From positions 1 to 64,000 of the forward strand of contig JAUJPF010000012.1 of NCBI GenBank assembly GCA_030447275.1: a stretch of DNA of 64,000 nt, in the 5' to 3' direction. This DNA is from Solirubrobacteraceae bacterium. Lineage in GTDB: Bacteria > Actinomycetota > Thermoleophilia > Solirubrobacterales > Solirubrobacteraceae. Every line of letters starts with the position of its first letter. Positions within the stretch are counted from its first letter, which is position 1. Under the pieces are notes generated by a model that was given only the letters and a program-made list of their open reading frames with translations, had not been told where the DNA came from and did not search any database. Shown here piece by piece: positions 1-10,259 of this stretch. A program made the position numbers and the translations under genes.

Positions 1-97
1 TCGGAGGGCCGCTTCGAGCAGAACGTCGCGCGCCTGCGCAACGGCAAGCGGAGCTGCGGCGCCCGAGGTCCACGCGCGACGGTGGTGGATCCTCGCG

Positions 98-1504
98 GTG
101 CTGGTCGCGAGCATGTTCGTGGTCGAGCTGGACACCACGATCGTGAACATCGCGATCCCGGACCTCGCGCGCTCGCTCGACGCGGGCACGAGGGAGCTCC
201 AGTGGATCGTCGACGGCTACATCCTCGTGTTCGGAGCGCTGACGCTGTTCTGCGGGACCATCGCCGACCGTACGGGCAGGCGCCGGGCACTGCTCGTCGG
301 CATCGCCGTGTTCCTGGTCGGCTCGCTCGCCGCGGCGCTCGCGACGACGGCGGGCCAGCTCATCGCGATGCGCGCGGTCATGGGGGTCGGAGCCGCCTTC
401 ATCCTCCCGGCCACCCTGTCGATCCTCGTCAACGTGTTCGACGGAGACGAGAGGACGAAGGCCTTCGCCCTCTGGTCGTCGGCCGCCGGCCTCAGCTTCG
501 CGCTCGGCCCGACGCTCGGCGGATGGCTCGTCGAGGAGTCCGGGTGGAGCGCCATCTTCTGGATCAACGTGCCCCTGCTGCTGGGCACCGGCCTCGCCGC
601 TGTGCGCCTGGTGCCGGGGTCGCGCGCCCCCGACGTGCCGCAGGCCGATCCGGTCGGCGCGATCCTCTCCGTCGCGGGCCTCGGGCTTCTGGTGTACGCG
701 ATCATCGAGGCCCCGCGCTCGGGCTGGGGCGACCCCCTGACCCTCGGGCTGCTGGCCGCCGGCGGCGCGATCCTCGCTGCGCTGGTGGCGTGGGAGGCGC
801 ACCATCCCGCTCCCCTGTACGACCTGCACCTGTTCCGCATCCGGCGCTTCAGCGGCGCGGTGCTGGCGGTCGGGTGCACGTACCTGGCGCTGGGCGGGGC
901 GCTCTTCGTCCTCACCCTGTACCTCCAGTTCGTGCTGGAGTACTCCCCGCTCGAGGCCGGCGTCCGGCTCGTGCCCGCGGCGATCCTCGCGGCGGTCGCC
1001 ACGCCGCTCTCGGTCGGCATCAGCCGGTGGCTCGGCGTGAGGACCGGCGTCGCGTCGGGCCTGGCGCTGGTCGCCGCGGGCATGTTCCTGCTCTCGACCC
1101 TGTCGGACGACTCCGGCTACGGGCTGGTCTTCTGGTCGCTCATGCTCGCCGGCGCGGGCCTCGGCCTCGCCTTCACCCCCACCACCGACGTGGTGCTGCG
1201 CGCCGTCCCGCCGTCGCGCGCGGGGGGCGGCTCGGCGCTTCAGACGACGACGCTCACCGTCGGTGGAACGCTCGGGGTGGCGATCCTCGGCAGCGTCCTC
1301 GCGACCAGCTCGCAGGGCTCGATCTCGAGCCTGCTGGCCGGCCCGGCGGCGGCCGTGAACCCCGAGGCCGTCGCGATGGCGCAGAGCGCGTTCGTGAACG
1401 GCGCCGGGGAGGCGTTCCTCGTCGGTGCCGTGGTCGCGACGGTGGGTGCGGCGCTCGCCGCGCTGCTGCTGCCCGGACGCCCCGAACGGCCAGAAGCTCC
1501 TTGA
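98..1504 (+). CDS. MFS transporter, DHA2/EmrB-QacA-like drug exporter (5' end probably upstream of the window or at an uncertain start)
   Basis: Frame 2 protein WWILAVLVASMFVVELDTTIVNIAIPDLARSL...IADRTGRRRALL, typical MFS TM1 and loop motif. The frame stays open to the left window edge with no good start codon. Confidence 0.85.
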   Translation: MLVASMFVVELDTTIVNIAIPDLARSLDAGTRELQWIVDGYILVFGALTLFCGTIADRTGRRRALLVGIAVFLVGSLAAALATTAGQLIAMRAVMGVGAAFILPATLSILVNVFDGDERTKAFALWSSAAGLSFALGPTLGGWLVEESGWSAIFWINVPLLLGTGLAAVRLVPGSRAPDVPQADPVGAILSVAGLGLLVYAIIEAPRSGWGDPLTLGLLAAGGAILAALVAWEAHHPAPLYDLHLFRIRRFSGAVLAVGCTYLALGGALFVLTLYLQFVLEYSPLEAGVRLVPAAILAAVATPLSVGISRWLGVRTGVASGLALVAAGMFLLSTLSDDSGYGLVFWSLMLAGAGLGLAFTPTTDVVLRAVPPSRAGGGSALQTTTLTVGGTLGVAILGSVLATSSQGSISSLLAGPAAAVNPEAVAMAQSAFVNGAGEAFLVGAVVATVGAALAALLLPGRPERPEAP

Positions 1505-1555
1505 TCGCTAGACGTCCGTCGCTGTAGGCTGCGCGCGACCCGAGGGGAGCGAGCG

Positions 1556-2374
1556 ATGGAACAGGCAGTGGACCCGTACGCCCAGCTGAAGGAGCTGGCC
1601 AAGGTCGTCTGGACGGCCGGCGACTACAACCAGATCGCGACGCTCACACAGGGCGGCGCTCCCCAGGTGCTCGAGGAGTGCGAGCTCGAAGCCGGGCACG
1701 AGGTGCTGGAGGTCGGCGCGGGCAACGGGAACTTCGCGGTCCTCGCTGCGCAGCAGGGCGCGCGCGTCACCGCTTCCGACATCACCCCGGCTCAGGTCGA
1801 GCGGGGTCGGGCACGCACCGAGGCGGAGGGCCTCGACATCGAGTGGCTCGAGGCCGACGCCGAGGATCTGCCGTTCGAGGACCGGACCTTCGATCGCGTC
1901 GTCACGCTGTTCAGCGCCATGGACGCGCCGCGCCCGGAGCGCGTGGCCCGCGAGCTCTTCCGCGTGGTCCGGCCCGGCGGCATCGTGGTGATGGCCAACT
2001 GGCACCCCGACGGCTTCGTCGGCGCGATGTCCCGGCTCGTGCAGGAGTACGCGCCGGCCCCGCAGGAGGACGCGGCGGTCCCCACGGAGTGGGGCGACCC
2101 GGAGATCGCCCGTGAGCGTCTCGCGCCGTACACCGACGAGATCCGGACCGAGGTGCGCTCGACGCTCTACGCGGGCGACTCGCCGGAGGAGTTCTTCCTC
2201 TTCCTCGAGCGCCACCACGGCCTGCTCGTGCTCGCGCCGCAGATCCTCGGCGATCGCTACGAGCAGCTCGCGCAGGAGATCCGGGACGCGATCCCGACCT
2301 TCAACAAGGCCACGGACGGCAGCCTGAGGATCGACGCCGACTTCCTGCTGGTCGTCGCCAGGGCGCCGGCGTGA
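1556..2374 (+). CDS. class I SAM-dependent methyltransferase
   Basis: Motif I VLEVGAGNGNFAVLAA, plus DRVVTLFSAMDAP and LFRVVRPGGIVVMANW. Confidence 0.85.
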   Translation: MEQAVDPYAQLKELAKVVWTAGDYNQIATLTQGGAPQVLEECELEAGHEVLEVGAGNGNFAVLAAQQGARVTASDITPAQVERGRARTEAEGLDIEWLEADAEDLPFEDRTFDRVVTLFSAMDAPRPERVARELFRVVRPGGIVVMANWHPDGFVGAMSRLVQEYAPAPQEDAAVPTEWGDPEIARERLAPYTDEIRTEVRSTLYAGDSPEEFFLFLERHHGLLVLAPQILGDRYEQLAQEIRDAIPTFNKATDGSLRIDADFLLVVARAPA

Positions 2375-2378
2375 GGAA

Positions 2379-3263
2379 CTAGGCGCTGCGCACCGGACGC
2401 CGGCGCGGGATCGTGCCCACCTGGCGCTCGGCGTTCCGCTGAACGAGATCGAGGACGCCGAAGTAGCGGTTCGGCGCGAGGCGGACCAGCACGTCGACCA
2501 TGCGCGCTTCGTAGCCGACGAAGATGCGCGCCTTGCCCGCGTCCACGCCCCGGTGGATGACCTCGGCCGCCCTCGCCGGCGTCGATCGGGCGATCTGCTC
2601 GAACTCGGAGGCGATCTCGTCGGCGCTGCGCCCATAGCCCCGCGGGTCGCTGTGCACCCGTGCGGTGCGCATCAGGTTCGTCTTCACGCCGCCCGGCAGC
2701 ACCGTGGCCGCGCGCACGCCGGTGCCGCGGAGCTCGTGGCGCAGCGCCTCGGTGAAGCCGCGCACCGCGAACTTCGCCGAGCAGTAGGCGCTCTGGCTCG
2801 GCGCGCCGACGAGCCCCATGACGCTCGACATGTTCACGATCGCGCCGGAGTCCTGCTCGAGCAGGATCGGCAGGAAGGCGCGCACGCCGTTCACGACGCC
2901 GCCGAAGTTGATCGAGATCAGCCAGTCGTCGTCGGCGGGCGAGGCCTCCGCCACGAACGAGGCGAGCGCCACCCCGGCGTTGTTGAACACCATCCCGATC
3001 GGCGCGGGCGCCCAGGCCGCGACGTCGGCCGCGAACTGGATCTGCGCGTCCAGGTCGCGCACGTCGACGGTCCGGCTCAGGACCGGGCCCGGCAGCGACG
3101 CCGCGGTCTCTTCGAGCGCCGCCCCGTTCACGTCGACGATCGCGACCGGTGAGCCGTGGGCCGACAGCCGCTGCGCGAAGGCTCGCCCCATGCCCGAACC
3201 CGCCCCGGTGATCACGATGGTCGAGCCCGCGATCGGGGCACGAGCTCTCTTCGCCACCCGCAT
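2379..3263 (-). CDS. short-chain dehydrogenase/reductase
   Basis: TGxxxGxG (ITGAGSGMGRAFA), NNAG, S...YCSAK active site. Confidence 0.9.
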   Translation of the reverse strand: MRVAKRARAPIAGSTIVITGAGSGMGRAFAQRLSAHGSPVAIVDVNGAALEETAASLPGPVLSRTVDVRDLDAQIQFAADVAAWAPAPIGMVFNNAGVALASFVAEASPADDDWLISINFGGVVNGVRAFLPILLEQDSGAIVNMSSVMGLVGAPSQSAYCSAKFAVRGFTEALRHELRGTGVRAATVLPGGVKTNLMRTARVHSDPRGYGRSADEIASEFEQIARSTPARAAEVIHRGVDAGKARIFVGYEARMVDVLVRLAPNRYFGVLDLVQRNAERQVGTIPRRRPVRSA

Positions 3264-3308
3264 CTCCCCCCATTGGCCAGCGGTCAGCGACTACTGTATC
3301 GTGCGCCA

Positions 3309-4646
3309 GTGGCCACCGTCGCCTCGGACGCTGCGACCCCCGGCGGGCCGCCGGACTTCCGGCTTCCCCCGGGTCCTCGCGTCCCGGCGTTGATCGAGGG
3401 CGTGCGGCTCGTCGCCGGGAACGCCCCGGACCGGCGTCGCGAGCAGCGCCGCTTCGGGGACGTCTTCACCCTGCGCCTGCCGGTCTTCGGGAACACGGTG
3501 GTCGTGGCGGACGCGAAGCTCGCCAAGGAGGTGTTCGCCGCGGACCCGTCGGTCCTGTACGGCGGCAACATCCCGCTCGGCAGGGTGCTCGGCGGCAGCT
3601 CGCTCTTCTCGCTAAACGAGGGGAGCCACGCCGCGACCCGCAAGATCATCATGCCGCCGTTCCACGGCGCGCGCATGAAGTCGTACGAGTCGATCGTCGA
3701 GGAGGAGACGCTCAGGGAGGTCGCCCGCTGGCCCGAGGGCGAGGAGTTCGAGACGCTCTCGTCGATGCGCCTCATCACGCTCTCCGTGATCCTGCGGGCG
3801 ACCTTCGGGGCCGACGACGAGGAGCTCGAATGGCTCCGCTCGCGCGTGCCGCCCTGGCTCAAGTTCGGCGAGCGCATGGTCGCGCTCCAGTTCCTGTTCC
3901 GCGACCTGGGCCCGGGCAGCCCGTACCGGCGCTTCATGCGCCACCGGGGCGAGTTCGACCGCCGGGTCGATCGCCTGATCGAGAAGGCCCGTCGCGGCGG
4001 CGGGCTCGAGGACCGTGACGACGTGCTGGCGCTGCTCCTGCAGGCGACGCACGAGGATGGGAGCCCGCTGTCCCGCAAGGAGATCGGCGACCACCTCGCG
4101 TCGCTCGTCGTCGCCGGGCACGAGACCACCGGAGGGACGCTGGCCTGGGCGGTCGAGCGGCTGCGCCGGCATCCCGCGCTCGTGCGACGCCTGGTCGAGG
4201 AGGCCGACGGCGGGGGCGACGAGCTGCGACAGGCGACGGTGCGGGAGGTGCAGCGCACCCGGCCCGTCATCGGGGGCCCGATCCGGACGGTGATGAAACC
4301 GTTCCAGCTCGGCGAGTGGCTGCTTCCGCCGGGTACGTCGGTCATCGTGGGCGGGGCGCTGATGCACCACGACGCGCGCTACTTCGAGCGCGCTGACCGC
4401 TTCGACCCGGATCGGTTCCTCGCCCGGAAACCGCCCCCGTTCGCCTACGTGCCGTTCGGCGGCGGCTCGCGCCGCTGCCCGGGTGCGGCGTTCGCCCACA
4501 TGGAGACGAACGTGGTGCTCGGCACGATGCTCCGCACCGTGGAGCTCGTCCCCACCGACGAGCCCGGCGAACCCTGGAAGTTCCGCGGCGGGACCTATCA
4601 GCCGGGGCGAGGCGGCCGCGCCCGGATCGTCCGTCGACGGTCGTGA
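3309..4646 (+). CDS. cytochrome P450
   Basis: I-helix AGHETTGGTLAWA; heme loop FGGGSRRCPGAAFA; GTG start at 3309 just after the divergent intergenic gap. Confidence 0.92.
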   Translation: MATVASDAATPGGPPDFRLPPGPRVPALIEGVRLVAGNAPDRRREQRRFGDVFTLRLPVFGNTVVVADAKLAKEVFAADPSVLYGGNIPLGRVLGGSSLFSLNEGSHAATRKIIMPPFHGARMKSYESIVEEETLREVARWPEGEEFETLSSMRLITLSVILRATFGADDEELEWLRSRVPPWLKFGERMVALQFLFRDLGPGSPYRRFMRHRGEFDRRVDRLIEKARRGGGLEDRDDVLALLLQATHEDGSPLSRKEIGDHLASLVVAGHETTGGTLAWAVERLRRHPALVRRLVEEADGGGDELRQATVREVQRTRPVIGGPIRTVMKPFQLGEWLLPPGTSVIVGGALMHHDARYFERADRFDPDRFLARKPPPFAYVPFGGGSRRCPGAAFAHMETNVVLGTMLRTVELVPTDEPGEPWKFRGGTYQPGRGGRARIVRRRS

Positions 4647-4656
4647 GGTGACGCGG

Positions 4657-5862
4657 ATGGCCATCGAAGAGCTCGTCGTCGATCCCGCCGAGGTCGGCAT
4701 GTCTCAGGACCGGCTTCGGCGGATCGAGCGGCTCCTGGCCGAGGACGTCGCCGCCGGGCTGATCCCGGGCGCCTCGATCGCGGTGGCGCGCGCCGGCAGG
4801 GTCGTGTACTCGAGCTGCGTCGGGTACCTCGATCGCCCGCGCGAGCAGCGGATGGCGCTCGACGCCATCTTCCGCGTGTACTCGATGTCGAAGCCGATCC
4901 TGTCCGTGGCGGCGTTGTCGCTCGTCGCGGACGGACGGCTGGAGCTCGACGCGCCCGTGTCGAAGTACCTGCCGGCGCTCGGAGACCCGCGTGTGGCGGA
5001 GCTGCGCGGCGACGGCTGCGAGCTCGTGCCGGCGCGGCGCGAGCCGACCGTCCTCGACCTCCTGCGCCACACCTCCGGGATCAGCGGCGGCGTGTACGAC
5101 TCGCCGCTCGTGGCCGGGATGTACACGGAGCGGGGCGTCTACAAGTACGACCACACCCCTGCCGCGTTCAGCGAGTCGCTCGACGATCTCGTCACGAAGC
5201 TGTCGGATCTGCCGCTGAGCTTCCACCCCGGCACGCGCTGGGAGTACGGGCGGTCGGGCGACGTGCTCGGCAAGGTGCTCGAGGTCGCGAGCGGTCAGTC
5301 GCTCGACGAGGTCTTCTCAGAGCGCGTCTTCGACCCGCTCGACATGCCCGACACGGGCTTCTGGGTCGAGCCCGACGCGGCGGAACGGCTGGCCGAGCCG
5401 CTGCGAACCGACGGCGCCCGGACGCCCGACGATCTCATCCGCGTCACGCGCAAGCCGCTGTTCCTCTCGGGCGGGAGCGGCTGCGTGTCCACGGTGGGCG
5501 ACTTCCTGCGCTTCTGCTTCGCGCTGCTCGGCCGCGGCGAGCTCGACGGGCGCCGCGTGCTGCCGCAGCCGCTCGCCGACCTGATGGTGTCCGACCACAT
5601 CGGGTCGCTCGCCGGCGAGGATCCCGACTTCTTCCCCGGCGGCGGGTACGGCTTCGGGTTCGGACTCGCGGTGCGGACGTCGTCCGACGCCACCACGCCC
5701 GGGAGCATCGGCGACTACTACTGGCTCGCGCGAAGCTCGTCCAGCTTCTTCGTCGACCCGCAGGAGGAGCTCGTCGGCGTCCTGCTGATGCAGCGCTTCT
5801 GGCTGCCGCGCCACTACCAGCGCTGGTTCAAGACGCTGGTCTACGCGGCGCTGACCGAGTAG
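4657..5862 (+). CDS. serine hydrolase / class C beta-lactamase family protein
   Basis: SxxK motif (YSMSKPILS), WEYGRSGDVLG, beta-lactamase/esterase-like fold signature. Confidence 0.85.
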   Translation: MAIEELVVDPAEVGMSQDRLRRIERLLAEDVAAGLIPGASIAVARAGRVVYSSCVGYLDRPREQRMALDAIFRVYSMSKPILSVAALSLVADGRLELDAPVSKYLPALGDPRVAELRGDGCELVPARREPTVLDLLRHTSGISGGVYDSPLVAGMYTERGVYKYDHTPAAFSESLDDLVTKLSDLPLSFHPGTRWEYGRSGDVLGKVLEVASGQSLDEVFSERVFDPLDMPDTGFWVEPDAAERLAEPLRTDGARTPDDLIRVTRKPLFLSGGSGCVSTVGDFLRFCFALLGRGELDGRRVLPQPLADLMVSDHIGSLAGEDPDFFPGGGYGFGFGLAVRTSSDATTPGSIGDYYWLARSSSSFFVDPQEELVGVLLMQRFWLPRHYQRWFKTLVYAALTE

Positions 5863-6761
5863 CCGCCCGGCGGGCTGGGCACGGGCACGTTGTCGACCAT
5901 CCGGGCCCGGCCGAGGAAGGCGGCGCCGATGACGCGGGCCGGTCGATCGACGTGCTCCAGCGGCTGGAGCTCCTCCTCGTCGCACACCTCGACGTAGTCG
6001 ACCGGATCGAAGCCGACCTCGACGAGTCGCCGCTGCGCGCGCTCGATCACCGGGCCGGTGGGCTGCTCGGGGTCGCTCAGCGTCTGGGCCGCCTCGCTCA
6101 GCGTCCGGTACAGCTCCGGCGCGATCGCGCGCGTCTCGGGCGTCAGGTGGAAGTTGCGCGACGCGTACGGCAAGCCGTCCGGCATGCGCAGGGTCGGCAC
6201 CTCGACGACGTGGACCGGCACGCTGAGGTCGGCGACGAGCCGCCGCACCACCTGAACCTGCTGGAAGTCCTTCTGGCCCCAGTACGTGACGTCGGGCAGC
6301 ATGATCATGAGCGTCTTGAGGATCTCGGTCGCGATGCCCTCGTAGAGCCCCGGGTGGACCCGCGCGCACAGCCGATCCGTCAGCCTGCGGACACGCACGA
6401 CCGTGAGGAAGTCGTCGGGCAGCTTCTCGTACCCCGGGAACATCTCCTCCACCGGCGGCGCCCACAGCACGTCGGCGCCGGTCTCGGCGACGAGCGCTAT
6501 GTCGGCGTCCTCGCGCCGGGGGTAGTGCACGAAGTCGTCGCCGACCAGCTGGAGCGGGTTCGCGAACACGGTGACGATCGTCCGCTCGTTCTCGGCGACC
6601 GAGCGGTGCACCAGCGAGAGGTGCCCCTCGTGGAGCGCGCCCATGGTCATGACGAGGCCGACCGACGCGCCGTCGGATCTCCACCCGGCCACGCGCTCGC
6701 GGATGTCGGCGATCGTGCGGCTGATCGCGAGCCCGCTGGGGTTGGCGGCAACGTCCGTCAT
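5841..6761 (-). CDS. panC: pantoate--beta-alanine ligase family (PanC-like)
   Basis: VMTMGALHEGHLSLV, TVFANPLQL, GQKDFQQVQVVRRLV (HIGH/KMSKS-like nucleotidyltransferase family). Confidence 0.9.
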   Translation of the reverse strand: MTDVAANPSGLAISRTIADIRERVAGWRSDGASVGLVMTMGALHEGHLSLVHRSVAENERTIVTVFANPLQLVGDDFVHYPRREDADIALVAETGADVLWAPPVEEMFPGYEKLPDDFLTVVRVRRLTDRLCARVHPGLYEGIATEILKTLMIMLPDVTYWGQKDFQQVQVVRRLVADLSVPVHVVEVPTLRMPDGLPYASRNFHLTPETRAIAPELYRTLSEAAQTLSDPEQPTGPVIERAQRRLVEVGFDPVDYVEVCDEEELQPLEHVDRPARVIGAAFLGRARMVDNVPVPSPPGGYSVSAA

Positions 6762-6775
6762 CCGCTCGCGCGACT

Positions 6776-8281
6776 CTAACCGTCGCTCTCCACTGGGTCA
6801 ATCTCGCTCGCTGTGGCGACGATCGCGTCGATCACGCCCTCGAGCTGGGACGCCGTGGTCGCGGGGTTGAGCAGGACCAGCTTCAGATGATCGGCCGCGC
6901 GGCCCGCGCGGTCCGGCACGACGGCGCGTGCGACGAGGGCGCGACCCTCCTGCATCAGCGCGCGGCGCACGCCCGCGTTGAGCCGGTCCCACTCCTCGAG
7001 CGGCGCAGCGGGCCGGGACGGGCGGCAGCGGAACACGACGGTCGTCAGGATCGGCTCGGTCGCCAGCTCGAGGCGCGGGTTCGCGTCGATCGCGCGGGCG
7101 GCGTGCAGCGCCAGGTCCGTGCAGCGTTCGACGAGCTCCTGCATGCCCGCGCGGCCGAGCGCGAGGAGGGTCGCGGCGACCTTGAGCGCGTCCGCGCGCC
7201 GCGTGGTCTGAAGCGAGCTGCCGGCGAGCGAGCTGAAGCCGAGCGCCTCGTCCTCGGGCGTGCTCAGGTAGGCGGCGCCCTGGGCGAGCACGCTCATGGC
7301 CTCCGGTCGCCGCGTCAGGAACACGCCCGAGGACGCGGGGGTCCAGCCGAACTTGTGGAGGTCCAGGGCGATCGAGTCGGCCCGGTCGAGACCTTCGACC
7401 AGGTGCGCGAGACGCTCGGAGAACAGCGCGCCCGCGCCGTACGCGGCGTCGACGTGCAGCCAGACACCGTGTCGCGCGGCGACGGCGGCGAGCGCGGGCA
7501 GCGCGTCGAAGGCGCCGAGGTCGGTCGTCCCGGCGGTGGCGACGAGAGCGACGGGCAGCTCGTCGCTCTGCATGCGTGCGAGCGCCGCCTCGGCCGCCTG
7601 CGGCAGCATCCGGCCCAGCCGATCGGCCTCCACCTCCACGATCGCGTCGGATCCCAGTCCAATGAAGCCGGCCGCGCGTCGCACGGACACGTGCGTTCCC
7701 GCCGCGCACAGGACGCGCGGCGCGGCGGCGAGCGAGGACAGGCCCGCTCGCGACACGTCGACCCCGGCGCGGCGGCGCACCGCGTCGTCGCGCGCGAGCA
7801 GCAGGGCCATGAGGTTCGAGGCGGTGCCGCCGGACGTCATGCTTCCCGCGGCGGTCGGCGGGAAGCCCGCCAGCGCAGCGAGGTCGGCCAGCAGCCGCCG
7901 CTCGAGCAGCGCGGCGAAGGGCCCGCTCTCCCACGCCTGGAGCCCCTGGTTGAGGGCCGCGGCGCCGAGCTCGGCCGCCACGGCCACGGCCGTCGGCGCG
8001 CACTGCATCCTGCCGACCGCGGCCGGGTTCGCGAGGTCCACACCCCAGCGCGCAGCGAGCGCGGTGAGCCCGCGCACCACGTCGGCGGGATCGCTCCCGT
8101 GCTCGGGGATGAAGGTCTCCGGCGTCTCGTCGGCGGCGGTCCTCATCGCCGCCGGGCCGCCCGCGGGCAGCGGACCCTCCCGGCGAGACGCCTCGCCGGC
8201 GAGCGCCTCGAGCGCGACGGTCGTCAGGTCCGCGAGCTGCCGGAGGCCGTCCGGCGACCCCGCGAGCGTCGAGGGGTCCAC
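6776..8281 (-). CDS. PLP-dependent group II decarboxylase (aspartate/diaminobutyrate/glutamate decarboxylase-like)
   Basis: VATAGTTDLGAFDAL, WLHVDAAYGAGALFS, DLHKFGWTPASSGVFL PLP-lysine motif; GTG start abuts the upstream stop. Confidence 0.85.
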   Translation of the reverse strand: MDPSTLAGSPDGLRQLADLTTVALEALAGEASRREGPLPAGGPAAMRTAADETPETFIPEHGSDPADVVRGLTALAARWGVDLANPAAVGRMQCAPTAVAVAAELGAAALNQGLQAWESGPFAALLERRLLADLAALAGFPPTAAGSMTSGGTASNLMALLLARDDAVRRRAGVDVSRAGLSSLAAAPRVLCAAGTHVSVRRAAGFIGLGSDAIVEVEADRLGRMLPQAAEAALARMQSDELPVALVATAGTTDLGAFDALPALAAVAARHGVWLHVDAAYGAGALFSERLAHLVEGLDRADSIALDLHKFGWTPASSGVFLTRRPEAMSVLAQGAAYLSTPEDEALGFSSLAGSSLQTTRRADALKVAATLLALGRAGMQELVERCTDLALHAARAIDANPRLELATEPILTTVVFRCRPSRPAAPLEEWDRLNAGVRRALMQEGRALVARAVVPDRAGRAADHLKLVLLNPATTASQLEGVIDAIVATASEIDPVESDG

Positions 8282-8283
8282 CG

Positions 8284-9072
8284 CTAGGTCGGGACCTTCG
8301 AGCGGCCGGCCTCGACCGCGTCGCTCGCGGCGCCGGCCGCCGTGGCGAGCAGCGCGCGCCGGAGGTGGCGCCGGCGGTCGCTGAACGCCGTGCGCGAGTG
8401 GACCATGCGGTGGTTGTCCCACAGCAGCAGCCCGTTGCGCTCGATCGTGACCGGGAAGTGCCGCTCGCCGAACCACTCGTGGCCGCGCTCGAGGAAGCCG
8501 CGCAGGAAGGGGTCCGTCATCGGCGACGTGTTGTTGTAGGAGAAGCGCAGGATCAGACCCCCGTCCGGGCGCGGCTCGAGGATCGGATGCCGGTTCGTGA
8601 TCTCCACGCCCTGGTGACGCAGCCCCTCCGAGGACGTGAACGTGTAGCTGCGGGTCCTCAGCTGCTCCACCTCGGACGGGCTCAGCTCCGCCAGGAGCTC
8701 GTTCCCGTCCGCGAGCGTGGTGGCGCCGCCCTCCCCCTCGGCGGGCTGGATGCACCACAGCGCGAGGTAGCGCGGCGGCTCGCCGGGAAACTCGTAGCAC
8801 TCGGTGTGCGGCACCAGCGCCTGCGTGTTCTTCGAGTGGTACAGGTGGTCCATCCCCTGCTCGGGCTTCAGGTCCCAGATCCGCGTGCCGCCGTACTGGG
8901 CGGTGAGCGTGCCGAAGCGCCCGATGAACCCCTCGTGGTCGAAGCCGTCCGGTACGTCGCGCAGGTAGAAGTAGCCGACCGACTCGAGGTCCTGCGCACA
9001 ACGAGACACCAGCTCGTCGGCGTTCCGGCCGTGGTCGGCGAGCGAGATGCTCCGCACGGTCATCGCTTGCAC
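8284..9072 (-). CDS. TauD/TfdA-family Fe(II)/2-oxoglutarate dioxygenase
   Basis: HTECYEF (HxE) iron motif; WDNHRMVHSRTAFSDRRRHLRR distal His/Arg motif. Confidence 0.85.
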   Translation of the reverse strand: MQAMTVRSISLADHGRNADELVSRCAQDLESVGYFYLRDVPDGFDHEGFIGRFGTLTAQYGGTRIWDLKPEQGMDHLYHSKNTQALVPHTECYEFPGEPPRYLALWCIQPAEGEGGATTLADGNELLAELSPSEVEQLRTRSYTFTSSEGLRHQGVEITNRHPILEPRPDGGLILRFSYNNTSPMTDPFLRGFLERGHEWFGERHFPVTIERNGLLLWDNHRMVHSRTAFSDRRRHLRRALLATAAGAASDAVEAGRSKVPT

Positions 9073-10259
9073 TCCCTCTGCTGGTCCGGTCGATCAGCGC
9101 CTGCGACGAAGCTGCGGAAACGCTCGGCCACCTCGCTCGGAGGCACCGTCGGCCGGCCCAGCGACTTCATCGAGCCGGGCCGGATCCTCACGTGGACGAG
9201 CTGCGGCCCGGCCGTCGTGAGCGCCACCCTCAGGGCCTCGCCGAGGTCGTCGAGCTCCGTGCAGGAGGTCACGCGGCGGTAGCCGCACGCGCGCGCGACC
9301 TCGGGCAGGCTCATGCGGTCGGAGACGGTCGCCTGGCCTCCCGTCGAATCGTGGACGCCGTTGTCGAGCACGACGTGGACGAGGTTTCCGGGCGCGTGGA
9401 CGCCGATGGTGGCGAGGTTGCCGAGCTTCATCAGCGCGGCGCCGTCGCCGTCCGCGATCACGACGCGACGCGCGGTGCCGAGCGCCGCCCCGAGGCCGAT
9501 CGCGCTCGCGCAGCCCATCGCGCCGCAGCAGTAGAAGTGCTGCTCGCGGTCGGCGAGCGTGAACAGCTCCCGCGAGGTCTTCCCGGTCGTGGCGACGATC
9601 GCCACCCCGGTGTCGACGACCTCGAGCATGCGCTCGAGCGCCGACACGCGCGCGACGCGCGACGCGCCGCCGAGCAGCTCGAGCGGGCCCGGGGCGCCGG
9701 CGCTCCGGCGCGGCGGCGGCTCGGCGGGCCCTTCCGCGCCTGGCATGGTCCCGTCCAGCAGGAGGCAGAACGGCAGCCGCGCCGCGACCATCGCGTCCCA
9801 CGCCGCAGCGACGTCGCCCGCAGCCTCGCCGTCCTCGGGCCGGAACGTCCGCCACGGCACCTCCATCAGCTCGAGCAGCTGCGGCGTGATGCGGCCCATC
9901 AGCCCGTGCTGCGGCTCGTCCGGGACCCCCGGCCGTCCGCGCCAGCCGCAGACCACGAGCAGCGGTATCCGGCTCGGCCAGGTCAGCGACGTGAGGGGGT
10001 TGACCATGTTCCCGAGGCCGGAGTTCTGGCAGAGCACGACCCCTGCCCCTCCGGCGAGCCAGGCGCCCGCCGCCATTCCCACGGCCTCGCCCTCGCTGGT
10101 CGCGCCGACGTAGCGGACGTCCGGGTCGGCGATCGCGCAGTCGATCAGGCCGGCGAGCGAGGAGCAGGGGACGCCCGTGACGAGGGTGGCGCCGCGCGCC
10201 TTCACCGCCTCGACGGTGCGCTCCGCGGCCGGCGCCGCGAGGGTCGCGCCGGCGCTCAT
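9060..10259 (-). CDS. ppd: phosphonopyruvate decarboxylase (ThDP-dependent)
   Basis: GVPCSSLAGLID, SEGEAVGMAAGAWL, QNSGLGNMVNPLTSL, ThDP motif GDGAALMKLGNLATIG, NGVHDSTGGQATVS; adjacent to PEP mutase. Confidence 0.92.
   Translation of the reverse strand: MSAGATLAAPAAERTVEAVKARGATLVTGVPCSSLAGLIDCAIADPDVRYVGATSEGEAVGMAAGAWLAGGAGVVLCQNSGLGNMVNPLTSLTWPSRIPLLVVCGWRGRPGVPDEPQHGLMGRITPQLLELMEVPWRTFRPEDGEAAGDVAAAWDAMVAARLPFCLLLDGTMPGAEGPAEPPPRRSAGAPGPLELLGGASRVARVSALERMLEVVDTGVAIVATTGKTSRELFTLADREQHFYCCGAMGCASAIGLGAALGTARRVVIADGDGAALMKLGNLATIGVHAPGNLVHVVLDNGVHDSTGGQATVSDRMSLPEVARACGYRRVTSCTELDDLGEALRVALTTAGPQLVHVRIRPGSMKSLGRPTVPPSEVAERFRSFVAGADRPDQQRECKR

Noticed and set aside
1508-2635. 375-aa minus-strand ORF opposite the methyltransferase
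   Set aside because: Antisense artefact of the methyltransferase and SDR frames; no domain signature.
9060-10259. Sulfopyruvate decarboxylase / acetolactate synthase annotation
   Set aside because: Single-chain arrangement, the NGVHDSTGGQATVS region and adjacency to PEP mutase favour phosphonopyruvate decarboxylase.
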